Below, one piece after another: positions 11,088-23,881 of a stretch of 61,216 nucleotides of DNA. Location of the stretch: positions 134,053-195,268 of the forward strand of contig JBNGIQ010009371.1 in the NCBI GenBank assembly GCA_049999765.1, in the 5' to 3' direction. Position 1 is the first letter of the stretch. Every line of letters begins with the position of its first letter. The notes beneath the pieces were generated by a model. That model was not told the DNA's origin. It made no database searches and saw only the letters and a list, made by a program, of their open reading frames with translations. The DNA comes from Phaeoceros laevis. Lineage: Eukaryota > Anthocerotophyta > Anthocerotopsida > Notothyladales. The position numbers were made by a program, and so were the translations under genes.

Positions 11088-12637
11088 TGGTGGTATGCAT
11101 TTCTTAGCGGTGTTTACTGAACGAGTAACCCAAATGCCTTTATACTTTTCTGCAAGCGATTTAGGCTAGCGCTGAAAGAGCCAAATGAGGACGATTCTAG
11201 GTTCACTACCACTGAACCTCTAGTGTTCTGCAGCGAGCAAGCGAATGAGGCTATCGCTGAGATAGCTAAAAGAGGACGATTCTAGGTTCACTACCACTTA
11301 ACCTCTAGTGGGAGGCATGGGTGGATGACTGCGGAAGTGTCAAGATATGTCGAGAGTCCACAGTATGCGAAGGTTGTTGCATGAAACGTGCCTTGACCGG
11401 TCAGTCGGATATCACCGGATTATCCAAGCGATCAATACCCGTGAAAACTAGCACACATAATATTGTCCACAGCAAGTGTCTTCCTTGTCCAACTTAGTTT
11501 CCTTTCACATGCTTTTATTTTTTTACACTGCTCTACCAAAAGGTGCTATCAGTTTAGGTGGGCCCAAAGAAGTGTCCCAAGGTTCTTCCAATTCCAACAT
11601 TTGTCCTTTCATGATGCTAGAAGTCTGGAACCACATCCATAGTATGTCCTGAAAACAGGAAATTCGTTCCTTCAGGAAATCAGCATTTGCACAAGTACCA
11701 GAGACCCCCTCACGGACAACATGTTCCCTGACACATTCAGCAAAGTTGGATATATCCTTACATAGAACAGCAAGCAAAAACAATACACTGGAAATCCTTT
11801 TCTTACAAGTGCATACGAGCACGGTCTTGAATAGAATATACTTAACAAGTAGAATGACCAGAGTCGAAGTGAAGAGTTACATTACCGTTTCGAGCTTCTG
11901 TTGCCTCACACAGATCTTTCAACTCTGGAGATGGGTTACCCACATCTTCTCGTATTGAAGATATGCTTGTACAAATCAAACAAGCAGGCAACTGTGGGCT
12001 TGAAATTGATGCTCTGGCGCAGAAGAAAATGCATCAAGTTCCCCCTCCAATTTGGGATCTTTTAGTAAAATTACATAATGTACCGCTTGAACAAAACTGT
12101 CCATAACAAATTGAGCCTCGTCAGCTTGTCAAAAGGGAGCTTCCCCTCAAACAACTTGTCAGCACAGTGGAATCACTCCACTTGTCAGTAGCAACTACAG
12201 AAGCTACATAAATAAGCTGGTACATCAGAATCAGCCTTGTGCAGGCTTCATCCCAGCCACCATGGATCATCTTGGATCCTCCGCTGCAGGCTGGATGTTT
12301 GACTGAGCTCCCAGAGGTCAGGGTTTGGGTGGCCACCAGTATGCTTGGAAAATGGCTGACTCTCTAAAATGATTCGGACTTTCAAGAAGGTGATGGGGAT
12401 CGTTGTATCATACCTCCTGAGATAGAATTCCCAACGAAGTAGGCCATTGCTAGTCTGCTTCACTTTGGAGTATCTCAAAAGGAGGGTACACATCACATTA
12501 GGCAGACACCATCATGCATATGTGCTCATACCAGGTCAATATAAAGTCCCACGAAGTTCTCTTGTCAGGTCCACTTCCAGACAACAGAAGGGATTAAGTC
12601 CCCATGCCCATCAATAACCATGCAACTTCATCTTCTT
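11088..12637. other. Intergenic, 3' flanks of the PPR and SEUSS genes
   Basis: This lies between convergent gene ends and contains a pair of 39-bp direct repeats (11187-11225, 11272-11310). The part above 12200 is probably 3' untranslated sequence of the SEUSS gene. No further gene is visible. Confidence 0.5.
11187..11310. repeat. Two 39-bp direct repeats, each with an internal hairpin
   Basis: Copies at 11187-11225 and 11272-11310 differ by one base. Each contains AGGTTCA, a CTACCAC spacer and TGAACCT (first copy perfect; second has TTAACCT). They sit about 100-220 bp after the PPR stop codon, on its likely 3' untranslated region. Confidence 0.8.
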
Positions 12638-15600
12638 CTACGGCGTCTTCCAGTTATACTGCAGCCCACCAAACCCAGAGGATGTGCCCAAGCTGCCTAA
12701 CAACCCATTAGCTGCCAAGTCGTGCTGAAGGCTGTGATTCGCATCCTGCAACTGCATACTCTGTGGCTGCGTTACAGAAGACAGGTTTAGTCTCCCATTC
12801 AGAGCAGTCAGACCACCCATTGAGTTGGTGTTGCTCCCCATATTCCTGATGCTGCTGCCCAGCCCACCACCCATGTTGTTACTCAGAACATTTGCCGCAA
12901 GAGGGTTATTGCCACCTACATGGTTACCTACGGCCCCATTGGGAGCTCCAAGTGTACCAGAGCCATTGCTCAAAGAGCCGCCTGCTATCACACCATTGAG
13001 ACCACCATATCCACTTGATCCAATGGTGTTGCTCGCTCCAAGACCACCCAACATATTGCTCCCTCCCAAACTGTGCTGAAAAGAATCTCGTCCATTCATC
13101 TGCTGACTCATCATCATCTCCTGCAGAAGATGATGAACAACATTTTGGGTGTCCTGCTGGCTGACTTGAGATGACTGCAGGGGATTCTGTTGCAACAAAC
13201 TAGTGGCTGAAGCAAGCGAGTTCTGCTGAATTGGACTAGACAGATTCAAGGCCGTTGGCTGCAAGGACCCTGAGATGGAGGGTAGTGTATTTTGGAAGGA
13301 AACTGGATTTGTTTGGGATACTTGCTGTAACGTACTTGACAAAATCCCAGCTGTAGGACTTTGCTGAGAGCTAGTGAGAGAGCTTTGAACACTAGTTTGA
13401 AGGGCATTTTGGAGAGAGTTGAAGGAGCTTGGATGAGACAACGATGGGAGTGAGCTTGCAGGACTCGCATTCTGAGAGGTGCCATTTAAGGAGCTTGCAA
13501 GACTGCTGGCAACATGACTGGCTCCATTGGTAAGTTGAAGGGGATTAATTATACCAGGTCCTTGCTCTTGCACCACCGACGAAGTGCCATGTGGGTCTGC
13601 CTGCTGAGAGGCCTTGTTCTGAAGACCTGCAGAAGGCACAGTTCTTCGAGGAAAACTAAGTAAACTTTCTGCACACAGAAGAACAACACTATCAGAGCCA
13701 GCCGAGGTAAGACCATGCATTAGCTATATACATCAACATCTAGTGACATGATGCGGTAATAAAGGCACACGGAATCTGAAGAGCACTGCTACATACCGAT
13801 TGGTCCTACGTTATTCTCGCGACTGAAATCAATTAAATCCTTCATGCTGTTGACCACTTCCGATATCTGTGGAGCCAAAATACGACTCGCCTCAACAAGG
13901 ATAACTTGCATGAAGATCTGGATGTACCACAAAAACGGTTCAAAAAACACACCTGGAGACAGCGCACATATCGCTTGGTGTAGCCCAGGTCATTTACAGG
14001 TGGAGCCTCCAGATTCCTTGCCAGTTGTCTGGAGCTTGTCACAAACCTTGCGAATGCAATAAACAGACAGTAAGAACAAGCATCCCTACGAGTGACCAAC
14101 GTTTTTAAGATACTGCTCCTGCATAACTACAACCAGAATGTAAACCACGCCTTACATATGGCAATTCGTTTGCATCTCCTGCAAACTCAGACCAGACCCC
14201 CCATTCTGGGCTGCCGCATTGTACTTCTGAGCAATACTTGCGAGCTGAGTCACCTGTACCACAGGGCCATCCCATCAGACATGCTATGACATTGAAGCCA
14301 CCAATGCCATGAACCTCCGGACTACTTAGGATAGACAATTGATCCACACCTGACTCAAGCCAGATGTCAAAAATGCCCAGACTAAGATATAAATATTGTG
14401 AGCAAGCCACAGTTCAAGCAAGCGTCCCCCACCACTGTTTCAGAATTCCTCAGCAGAAGCATGCTGTACACAACTTCTCTTCCCAAATGGTGCAAGGACA
14501 CAGAACAATTTCCCACCTGAGGAACAATTGAACGCCTAGGTATCAGCTCCTCATGGCTCCTCGCGCAGAACTCCCAAGACTTAATCTGGAAAAACACCAC
14601 ATGCCAGCCATCAGTGGTTTCCACAGGTGGATCTTAAAAATCTGGCAGTCCACAGGTCAGGACACAGAAGTACCTTCAAATCTGGGTTGAATATGATTTT
14701 TAGTTGCCCATCACGCACAACTCTAAGTGCATCAAATACACTTTCTTGGATGGCCTTGCCGTACTCTAACACCAGGTGCCCTGAACTGAGCCGATACTCA
14801 TGCGGCAAATCCACAAACAGTAGCTCATCGAGTATACCACTATCGTACTTGATCTTGCTGAGCCTAGGCAGGACTTCAACTGTAGTTTCTGGAGACCAGC
14901 CACATGTTACAGTCAATCATGTGTCTGCCATACGATTCCAAAATCAAGGGGCTACAGCACTGAATGAAATCTTGCTTGTTGATGAAGAAGAATGCCGAGA
15001 AAACTGATCTCGATTGATCAGTTCAGTTCCACTTGGAAAAGCAAATACAGCATGCCACCTCTGGACACACTGACTGACAACTCTCCTTTGCAGACAGGTA
15101 CAAGCAAATACATGAGCTTCAATCTCTCTTGTTCCTGTTAATGAGGTCAGGAGGAAAGGTGTATGAGCTTACCGAACCCTCTCCCAGGTCTTGCTCCACA
15201 AATCTCACAATGCCATACATCCTGTCACAGCACCGTGGATATACTGATAAGAACAGGCACCATTTGCAGGAATATTAAACAAAGTGGCGAAGGGTGAAGC
15301 TCGAAGACCTTCTCAGCAAATTTGTTGCCAGTTCCCAGGAGCAGGTACTGGAGCCCACCCACCTGAGGAAAGACACCGTTAGGTTGTCGGCCACCGCTTC
15401 CATACTGGGAAACGCACCAGCGCTTCTTCGCTCGAGGGCCAAAATACTCGGCCACGAACTTTCGCCAGAAAGTGATGTTGTTATCCTGCCACAATGCGAG
15501 CACATCGTTAAGCGTATTGCTGTAGAGGTGGGGTGTACCACCAGAGAAGCATGCTAGGCCTAATGAATATGTGGGCTTACAGGAGGGCGATGCCGCTGAT

Positions 15601-15681
15601 GGTACATGTACTGCATCAGCCGTCGAGCACACATCCCAGGCTCAATCTGCGAGGTCTTGGTGGGGGTAGCACCCAACAACA

Positions 15682-15718
<37 letters not shown>

Positions 15719-17122
15719 CTGTTGTTGCTGGAGTAGCTGCAACTTCTGTTGCTGCTGCTGCTGTTGCTGTTGTAGTTGCTGCTGGTGCAACTGTTGCTGT
15801 TGGAGGTGCTGCTGCTGCTGTTGCTGCTGGAGCTGATGCTGCTGCTGCTGAAGGTGTGCCCGCTGCAACTGAGGGAACTGCAGCAGCTGCTGTTGATGCT
15901 GCTGATGTTGCTGGTGTTGTTGCTGCTGCAGCATCCGCTGTTGCAGCAACATCTGCTGGCGTTGCTGCTGCTGCTGCAGATGCATCAATTCCTGACGCTG
16001 GTGCAGCTGCGACGAAATGCTCGAGTCGCTGCGCTGCAAGAGGTGCTGCTGGGCGACCTGGTGCTGCAGATCCGGCTCCACTTTGACCTCCATCTTGGGC
16101 ACCAGCAGAGGTGCGGACGCCGTGTCCTTGGATTGCACTTCCATCTTGACGGGCCCTAACGACCCGCCCCCCGACTGCAATTGCTGTTGGCCTAGTTGGC
16201 CTAGCACCCCGAGGACCTGGTGCTGGCCATTGAGCCCCACACCGCTCTGCTGCTGCTGCTGCTGCTGCCCCATGTGCTCTGGCTGCTGCTGATGCTGCAG
16301 CTGCTGCAAGGAGGGAGCGGACGACGAGTGGTGCAGCCCAGGCAACGGCAGCTGCTGCACCAGCTCCTGTTGCTGGCGGGCCAGGGTCGAGGAGGCTGCG
16401 CTGAGGTTGAGATTGCTGGAGGCTAGGGAGAGCGGGGAAGCAGGCAAGCCCATGGATTGGGAATTGGCTGCACTCCCGTTCCCCGTCCCAGCTGCTCCCC
16501 CGGAGCCGGCGAGCGAGCTGACGCTGACGCTCACCACGCTCCCGTTGCCACTACCGGATGCGGCAGCATTGACACCCAGCGCCTGGCTCAATCCGCCGGA
16601 ATTAGCGTTGGCACCACTGCCCCCGACATTGAGCGAGGACAGGTTGTAGTAACCGGCCAGCATGCTGAGCGTGCTGTTGAATGGGGACTGCTGCTGGCGG
16701 GCCGCCACGCCCGACTGGGGCAGCATCTGCTGCTGCTGCTGGACCTGCTGCAAGAGCACATTGTTCGGGGAAGCAGAGCGCTGCAGCAAAGCGGCAACCC
16801 CACCTGGTCCCTGCCCCGACGACGCCCCTGCTCCTCCTCCTCCCGCTACCGATGCTCCACTAGAAAGAGCATGACGAGCCGCTGCTCCTCCTCCACCAGC
16901 TCCTCCAACCCCAGCCGAGACCTCTCCTCCTGCTCCTCCTCCCTGGACACCTTTTCCTGGCGAGCCCGGGCGAGAGAGTGAGTGCGAGAGCGAGTGCAAG
17001 GTGTGTTGCGGGCGGGGTGGTGCCCCCGGAGGTGGCGCCGCTGGTGGCACCCCCGTCCGGTGGCCGGATTCCAAGTACTGCTCCAGCGCCTGCCCCTGCG
17101 CCTGCAGCGCCAGCCCGCGCAC
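12638..17122 (-). CDS. SEU: SEUSS-type transcriptional co-regulator (LIM-domain-binding family)
   Basis: Nine exons: at least 17122-15581, then 15485-15363, 15221-15173, 14888-14674, 14585-14517, 14253-14156, 14046-13953, 13866-13797 and 13668-12638; about 1,096 residues from 17122. SEUSS is a nuclear adaptor that works with LEUNIG-type corepressors and MADS/homeodomain factors. Exon 1 encodes long Ser/Gly/Ala and poly-Gln tracts (15670-15990 and 16240-16300 are CAG/CTG-rich). Exons 1-7 encode the conserved LDB-like core (C-A-R-R-L-M-Q-Y, N-I-T-F-W-R-K-F-V-A-E-Y-F, K-K-R-W-C-V-S-x-Y-G-S-G, W-H-C-E-I-C, S-W-E-F-C-A-R, N-D-L-G-Y-T-K-R-Y-V-R-C-L-Q, S-E-V-V-N-S-M-K-D-L-I-D). The C-terminus is Asn/Ser/Gly-rich and ends in F-G-G-L-Q-Y-N-W-K. 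The start is unresolved: the frame stays open to about 17194 without an ATG, so the start codon may be in an upstream exon near or across the gap. Confidence 0.93.
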
Positions 17123-17291
17123 TAGCAGCGAGCGAGCTCTCGACTCAGCACAGCCCTGCCCGGCCCCTCCTAAGCTAACAGGGCCTCTCTCGGCTTAGCT
17201 AATGGTCGTCCTTCGTCGCTCTGGCGCTGCTTTTGCCTCCACTTCTTCCCAGTCGCCCGCCCCCCAGTCATCAGTCAGGCAGTCATCCGGG

Positions 17292-17443
17292 CCCTTCTAT
17301 CTAGGTAAAGCAGCCCTNNNNNNNNNNNNNNNNNNNNNNNNNNNNNNNNNNNNNNNNNNNNNNNNNNNNNNNNNNNNNNNNNNNNNNNNNNNNNNNNNNN
17401 NNNNNNNNNNNNNNNNNCCCTTCTATCTAGGTAAAGCAGCCCT
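17292..17443. other. 100-N gap flanked by identical 26-b sequences (likely assembly overlap)
   Basis: The 26 bases at 17292-17317 immediately left of the gap are identical to 17418-17443 immediately right of it. The simplest reading is that two contigs overlap by these bases and the Ns are spurious, but a short direct repeat around a real gap is not excluded. Confidence 0.8.
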
Positions 17444-17617
17444 CTGACTAACAAACCCCCAACCGAAACCGGTCTGACCTTCACAGTCGGTTGGCCGGTC
17501 ACAGTTACCCTTCTTCCCCCGCGCCTTGCTGTTATGGTACCTAAACTTAGGAAGGTGCTGGGAACGGAGCAGCAATAAAGTAGGCCAGCAATGCTCAGGA
17601 AGTTACCAAGCACGACC

Positions 17618-17829
17618 GAGCAATGCAAGCAAGTAGTCTAGACAGACAGTAAACCAACCACCAATCTTTGTTGGAAGGAACTAGGAAGACATATATTCTG
17701 GTGCAAAGCAATATCTTCCATGGGAGCAATGCAAGCAAGTAGTCTAGACAGAAAGTAAACCAACCACCAATCTTTGTTGGAAGGAACTAGGAAGACATAT
17801 ATTGTGGTGCAAAGCAATATCTTCCATGG
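17618..17829. repeat. Two tandem copies of a 106-bp unit
   Basis: Copies 17618-17723 and 17724-17829 are nearly identical (for example CAGACAG versus CAGAAAG, and ATTCTGG versus ATTGTGG). They lie upstream of the SEUSS gene. Confidence 0.85.
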
Positions 17830-18354
17830 AATATTATGAGGTGGTTTTATATTCATCCTAGAGTTCCTTTTATAAGGATTGATGCTCCAAACTACTTCTA
17901 ATATTGAACTCTTTCTCTTGAGGAATCTCATAACTTTGTTGTGGTGTTTATAGTCTAACCTTATGTCCCTACCCTTCTATAGTCACTTTGAGCATTGGGA
18001 ATATACTTTCTAAAATGTAAAACAAAATACCATAATATCATTTACTTGAACCAATATCTAATATGTATATTAATTTACTAATATATCAAGTATATAACTG
18101 GTTATAATGTGATATGGCAAATCACCAAACCTAGTATATGAGAAAAGTGTAGCTTGATGATAGGAAGGAAGGACTATGAATTACTTCAGAAAGGAAGATG
18201 GGATGGGAAAATGTGCAATATCTTCCCTTGAGTCACCTCGTCAACATATAATCAGGGAATGATTCCATCTCCACTTAAATTTCCTCATGGTGTTGTGAAG
18301 GAGGCTGGTCAGGAAGGACGAAAATAATTTATTGTTGCTTGAAGCAGAGAACAA

Positions 18355-19015
18355 CAAGCTAAGGACAACATCAACGGTAACTAGACAATCCTAACATGAT
18401 TTGGTAGGAAAATACNNNNNNNNNNNNNNNNNNNNNNNNNNNNNNNNNNNNNNNNNNNNNNNNNNNNNNNNNNNNNNNNNNNNNNNNNNNNNNNNNNNNN
18501 NNNNNNNNNNNNNNNNNNNNNNNNNNNNNNNNNNNNNNNNNNNNNNNNNNNNNNNNNNNNNNNNNNNNNNNNNNNNNNNNNNNNNNNNNNNNNNNNNNNN
18601 NNNNNNNNNNNNNNNNNNNNNNNNNNNNNNNNNNNNNNNNNNNNNNNNNNNNNNNNNNNNNNNNNNNNNNNNNNNNNNNNNNNNNNNNNNNNNNNNNNNN
18701 NNNNNNNNNNNNNNNNNNNNNNNNNNNNNNNNNNNNNNNNNNNNNNNNNNNNNNNNNNNNNNNNNNNNNNNNNNNNNNNNNNNNNNNNNNNNNNNNNNNN
18801 NNNNNNNNNNNNNNNATGATTTGCTAACTAAGGACAACATCAACCGTAACTAGACAATCGTAACATGATTTGGTAGGAAAATACAACATGATTTGCTAAC
18901 GACAACATCAATGGTAACTAGACAATTGTAACATGATTTGGTAGGAAAAAATAACATGATTTGCTAACGACAACATCAACGGTAACTAGACAATAGTAAC
19001 ATAGGAAATTACAAC
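18355..19015. repeat. Minisatellite (~70-bp unit) interrupted by a 400-N gap
   Basis: Imperfect copies of a unit containing ACATGATTTGCTAAC, GACAACATCAA-GGTAACTAGACAAT and AACATGATTTGGTAGGAAAA occur on both sides of the gap at 18416-18815 and in tandem to about 19015. The gap is probably unresolved array, so the true length is unknown. Confidence 0.8.
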
Positions 19016-22000
19016 ATGGTTTGGCAGTGCATCAATCGATTTGGGTTGCTCTCAAGGGTAACAAGAAAATTGCAAATTATATCGATAACAATGATAAGTG
19101 CGTCAAGATCATCATTATGCTGTATGTACATTTGAATATGCATATATGAGGATGTGGAACAAAGTAATTGTGTAAATTGACCACATTATAAGAAAGGAAG
19201 GAAGGAAGGAACTATCTTCTACATGCCCCTTACTTGGTTGGTAACTTAGCATTGGTTCAAATGTAAGGTACATTGGACATAGTAATTCAATTATTGGTGC
19301 TTGTAAAAATTCAAAAGTATCCAAATGTAAGATACTAATATCAATATAAATTGGACATACTAAATCAATTATTGGTGCTTGCAAAAATTCAAGAATCCAC
19401 TCTCAACATATATGTAGATCAAAAATTCAAAATTGAAGAACAAGCCAAAAGAAAAGCAATTTGCTTATAACGACCTAAGGAGACTCAATAGAGAGATGAG
19501 GAATAAGATATATGAGGTGCTAAGAAATGACAAGGTGTGCATGCCACATAGCTCCAAAGTTGCCCTAGACATCATGGGTGGCATACATACCTACATACAT
19601 TTACCTACGGAATAACTAAAAGCATCCTAGGTGCTGCATGTAAATGCAGCATACATCCCACCACCACCAGGTCACCAGGTGATACACATGGGTCATACAT
19701 CTTCCAGGCTACCACTCGTGTGAACTGGGTGTAAACTGCCTAGTCTTTGCGATTTTACAGCAATTCTGAGTGCGAAACCTGATAGACTATCGTACCGGGA
19801 AAATATCTGAGCAGCAAGCCATAGCATCGGGAAGGCAATATTCCGCCCCGCTCAAGGCGCAATCAATCCGATTTGCGGGCTCTTTATGCAATAACCGCAA
19901 CGCCGACCAATGGGCGACGACCGCGATTGAATTGGCAGAGCTGCTACACCACGTGGCTGGCATCCGATGACTCGGAGCCGGATAAGTGGTGGGACCGGGA
20001 GACACCAACCGCCTGGCGCCAGCCGGTGGCCTGCAGTCAGATGCATTTCACCCCACGTGGCGGAGACGGTGGTGGCGTAACCGCGTATCGCCGATGAGTC
20101 GCGGTTAGTCGTAACCGCGACCGCAGGTCGGCGCAGTTCGCAAGCGGACAAATGGGACCAGGCGATTGCAGACGGGGCCCTCTGCTGGACCACATGTTGA
20201 TGCGGCGGGCGGGACTCAGATTTCACCAGAACGGAGGGGATCATCTCGATGTGGCGGCTTAACGGTCCCACGTCGCATCCCGAGCTTAACTGGCACTGTC
20301 GACGTGGAGTAGTTGTTATGGTATGTAGCTGGCGCGTCCATTCCCTCGGCCGGGTATGAGGTATCGGTGAGCGTATGGCGTATCTGTACGTGTACCCAGG
20401 GTTAAGGTAAAGGCTTGTTTTGTTAACTTGGATGGAGGGCCGTTATCTTCGTGCCGTGCCTGCGAAGCACGTAGCACGTGGCCATGGGCATGGCCCCCAT
20501 CATCATGCATGCGCGGCATGATTGGGTGAGGGGCAGTCCCATCACCATCATATGGCCACGCATGCGATTCCCGCCGGGTTTCGCCGTTTCGCCAACTTGG
20601 AGCGAGCGACCCGACTCAACCACCAGCGCGCTGCTGCGGACCTTGTGGTAGCGGGCGCGTCTCGTCTCCTGGTGGTCCCGACCAACCAGGTTTATTATCA
20701 GCCCGGCCCCACCGTCCCCACCGGCGCAGGGCTCAGCGTTATGAGACCAAAGATTTCTTACGGAACGGCGCTCTCTGGTGGGGTCGCCCCCATTTCAGGC
20801 ACGTGTGAGGGTGTGGGGCTTAACTCCAAATATCTAGGCATGCTCTTTGCGCCAAGGATGTCTCCCTCACGTCTCGCATTAGACTAAGATGTGTGCATGC
20901 TCATCTTACTGGAGTCCCAACATGACCTCAATTTAGTACCTCATTTTGCCCAATGAGTTCCCAGTGCCTTGCGCTTTTCATACATGTATCTGAAACAGGA
21001 ATTTTACGTATTAAGATTCCTCAAGCGGAACCGTAATGTACTTACATATGTAGCACGCCAAACGCCATTAGGAAGACGGGAAGAATCAGGATTCCACCTG
21101 GAGAGTGAGGTTATTCAGACCTGTGGACCTGGCATTCCCAATGAAAAAGCAAACAAATTCCAGTCTCGCTTGGAGCTAACAGCATACAATGATATTGCGT
21201 GCTGGGCTCATGCATCGACTACCTCCAGGTGTCCTGGTTTTTGCTGGCCGTTAAATTGCTGCTAGTTGTTCAGGATATTGTTTGACACGAATACTGGTCG
21301 CTTTTTTCATGGCTGTGAATGTACCCGAAAGTGAGCTATTGGCTCATCCTCCGGCATCTCTAAGCGGACCGTTCTGGAAGTAACAAAAGTTCACATGTAG
21401 AGCTATTGCACAGTGCTTGCGCCACCCATTCTTACCACCAAGAGCTGATAGTTTTTAGAATCCAACTTGTACACGCATTCAACTCCAACCCCCTTCTCGA
21501 AGTACCCTAGAACTTAGGCCACTGCATGATTTCAACGGGGCAGCAAATGTCAGAGAAATCGGATCTTAAAAGCATGTCTACCTTCTTACCATGCATTGGT
21601 TCCGACGCGTACCTTAGGCACTTCCACAAACTTCCTCCAATCACGCATACGTTTGTAGGTTGGCTTACTGGGTCAACATTCTTTATTTGTGGAACTGTCC
21701 CAACCAGCTGTTAGTGCTCTAGTAGAGATTATGTCACCCCTTGCAGGGTTTCTCAAGAAAAGTGCCCCTTTCGCATTTCTATGCCCACAACATGCAGAGT
21801 GTGCTGACAAGGATGAACTCCCCGAATGATCATAACGTCCTGAAAGGAAGGATATCAGTCTAGACATCCTTGCTAGAACATCTTCTGCAGTGGCACACCC
21901 TTTTAACGACATATTACATGCTTTTATGCCCATCATGGGCAATCAAAACACGACTGTTTCATTTACTTTGAACCACCAGTGAATTCCGATCCTCGTCCAC

Positions 22001-22320
22001 CTGCATACCCTCACCCGATAGGATTCTTCAGCAGATTAATGTTGTCCAACTCTGAGCATGCCCCGACCACGGATGATGGCTGCCGAAACATGGCAGTGAG
22101 GTTCAGCCGCCTAAATAGTGTTGCTTCGTCCAAACCTGCACACATACAGATTGTGCTTACTGCCTTCCTCATCAGGTTTGTTGTTGCTGCCACTCCATGA
22201 AATCTGAAATTGTGGCTGAGAAACGGGGCTTCCATCATCTCTCCTTTGACGGCAGCAATGCTTGCCGGAACATGACTGACCACTGAAGCCGGATGCTGGA
22301 ACACCTTATGCAAATGAAGT

Positions 22321-23186
22321 TCAAGGGAGGCATTCAAGTTCAATATCGTCAAAAGAGCAAATAGTCACATGACCGCATTCAACTGAAGCAAATTTTACTG
22401 GCACGCCCTGATTCTCTTCCTGCAGGCGCCTCACTTCACTATGCCGAGGAGGGCGACCACTGCAACCACAGGGCAGCTGGTCAGACTCTTCGACATTGAT
22501 ACGCTATTTCCGCCAAGCAGAGCAGATGAGAGCGCGATGTACCTTGTGATGCAGAGGCTAAAAGCTGGTACCCCTGGTGCGGTTTTTTTGAACCTACTGT
22601 TAGGCAGGTGGACATCATACATCAGTCGAAGTTGCGACTCATCCTCAGTTTCTGCTGCTACAGAATCTGCAGGGCTTCTCTGTTGGACTTCATCCTCAGT
22701 GGGCTGACCACCTCCGATGTTACTGCCCCTTACTTTGTCCGAATAGGTCACGCCATGCCGGCCTACGACATAACCAAGTTTCTTTAAGTAGGCATAACTC
22801 TGATAAGCTCCCCACGAGCAGCCATTGCTGTCAGTCACAAGGTTGTATATCCTTGCAGCTGGCATGACCTCCTCACCATCCATCAACAGCAGACTTCCGC
22901 GGTCTACTAAGAAACTGGAAGATAAGACACCAGTTAGACAGCTGCTTTTTATACAGGCGAACCGTGTGAATACAGATGAGAAGAAAGCACAAGAGATAAG
23001 CATAGTAACGCACACAGCCTCCTCAACATGGCAGAGGAGCTTTCCATGTCGCGTAATTCCAGTTGAACCCCACATCTGGCCTTTCTTAACCACCACTTCT
23101 GCCATACCTCTATCAGGTTGCCACACAGCCATAGACACATCCTTCCTGCGAGCAGCGGCTTCGCTTGATAGACAATTTTCCGCCAT
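22321..23186 (-). CDS. SEN54: tRNA-splicing endonuclease subunit SEN54
   Basis: Three exons (23186-23014, 22914-22543, 22459-22321) join in phase to 227 residues. SEN54 is a non-catalytic subunit of the tRNA-intron endonuclease, pairing with SEN2 in the complex that removes introns from pre-tRNA. The N-terminal TSEN54 domain is plain: M-A-V-W-x-P-D-x-G-M-A-E-V-V-x-K-K-G-x-M-W-G, then L-V-D-R-G-S-L-L-L, then C-S-W-x-x-Y-Q-x-Y-x-Y-L-K-K-L-G-Y-V-V-G-R-H-G-V. The C-terminal part has Y-D-V-x-x-P-N-S-x-F-K-K, C-I-T-S-G-x-P-P and a V-P-V-K-F-A-S-V-E-x-G-H-V end. The protein is compact; an additional 5' exon cannot be excluded because the frame stays open about 60 bases above the ATG. It is head-to-head with IVD. 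Confidence 0.93.
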
Positions 23187-23881
23187 CGTAACGGGTTCCG
23201 CTCCGGAAGTTGCTATCGAAAGCTCATCAAGCTGGAAAACAACTCAGACAACAGCAGAGGCGCATGAACCTTGCAAGATTCTTGTGCTTTCACTGTCGAT
23301 GAGATTGAAATTGGCGAGTTATGCCGATCCTCACTTCTACCGTGGTGCAGAGGTGCGCGGCAACCGCCCTGCGGGAGAGAGATCTGGTGATGCCGTAAAA
23401 AATGCATTCTTTTCATGTGGCGGACGGGCTTGAGCCTGCGGAGTCATGACCAACGACGTCATGGCGGGGGAGCTGCCACCAGTTCGCAAGGGGGCACACC
23501 TTGCAGCGGCGTTTCTGCGGCACCTATGTTCGAAGCGCAATAGCACTTCCACCCGCGTAGAGTTGGGTAGCCAGGTAGCCAGACGGAGGTAGCGTTTGGA
23601 GGTGGACCGGGTGGTGGCTTCTCCTCTGGCGCTGGCGATGGTGAACCTGGTATCTAGTCCAGTCATCCTTGCTGAGCTGGCTCAACGAATGAGGAATATA
23701 ATCGCTGTGTAGCCACTTGTGGTCGCTACTTGTTGAAGCACAACTACTAGCTCCGACGGTGTGCCACGCGGAGTTCTGTCCAGCTACGCAATTTTTACAT
23801 TCTTCGGATTCAGTTGGTAGCTAGCCGTGTAGTGGTTGGAGAGGCTGGCACGGAATCTCATTCTGCACTTCAGAGCTCAGA
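23187..23881. promoter_or_regulatory. Intergenic region between SEN54 (-) and IVD (+)
   Basis: 695 bp separate the two start codons and must hold both promoters. Short open frames on the minus strand (23213-23666) could be a SEN54 leader, but possible splices to exon 1 either leave an intron shorter than 40 nt or break phase, so I leave them uncalled. Confidence 0.4.

Larger units (their letters stand above)
17444..22320. other. Gene-poor, repeat-bearing interval
   Basis: From 17.6 to 19.6 kb the sequence is AT-rich and carries the tandem repeats listed separately. From 19.7 to 20.9 kb it is markedly more GC-rich, with short palindromic clusters near 20450-20560. The part below 22320 is the 3' flank of SEN54. 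No coding region could be supported. Confidence 0.5.

Noticed and set aside
15560-16660. Plus-strand Leu- or Cys-rich ORFs opposite the SEUSS exon 1
   Set aside because: They are the reverse reading of CAG/CTG repeats and have no conserved domain.
23213-23666. Upstream exon of SEN54
   Set aside because: Possible splices leave an intron shorter than 40 nt or break the reading phase.
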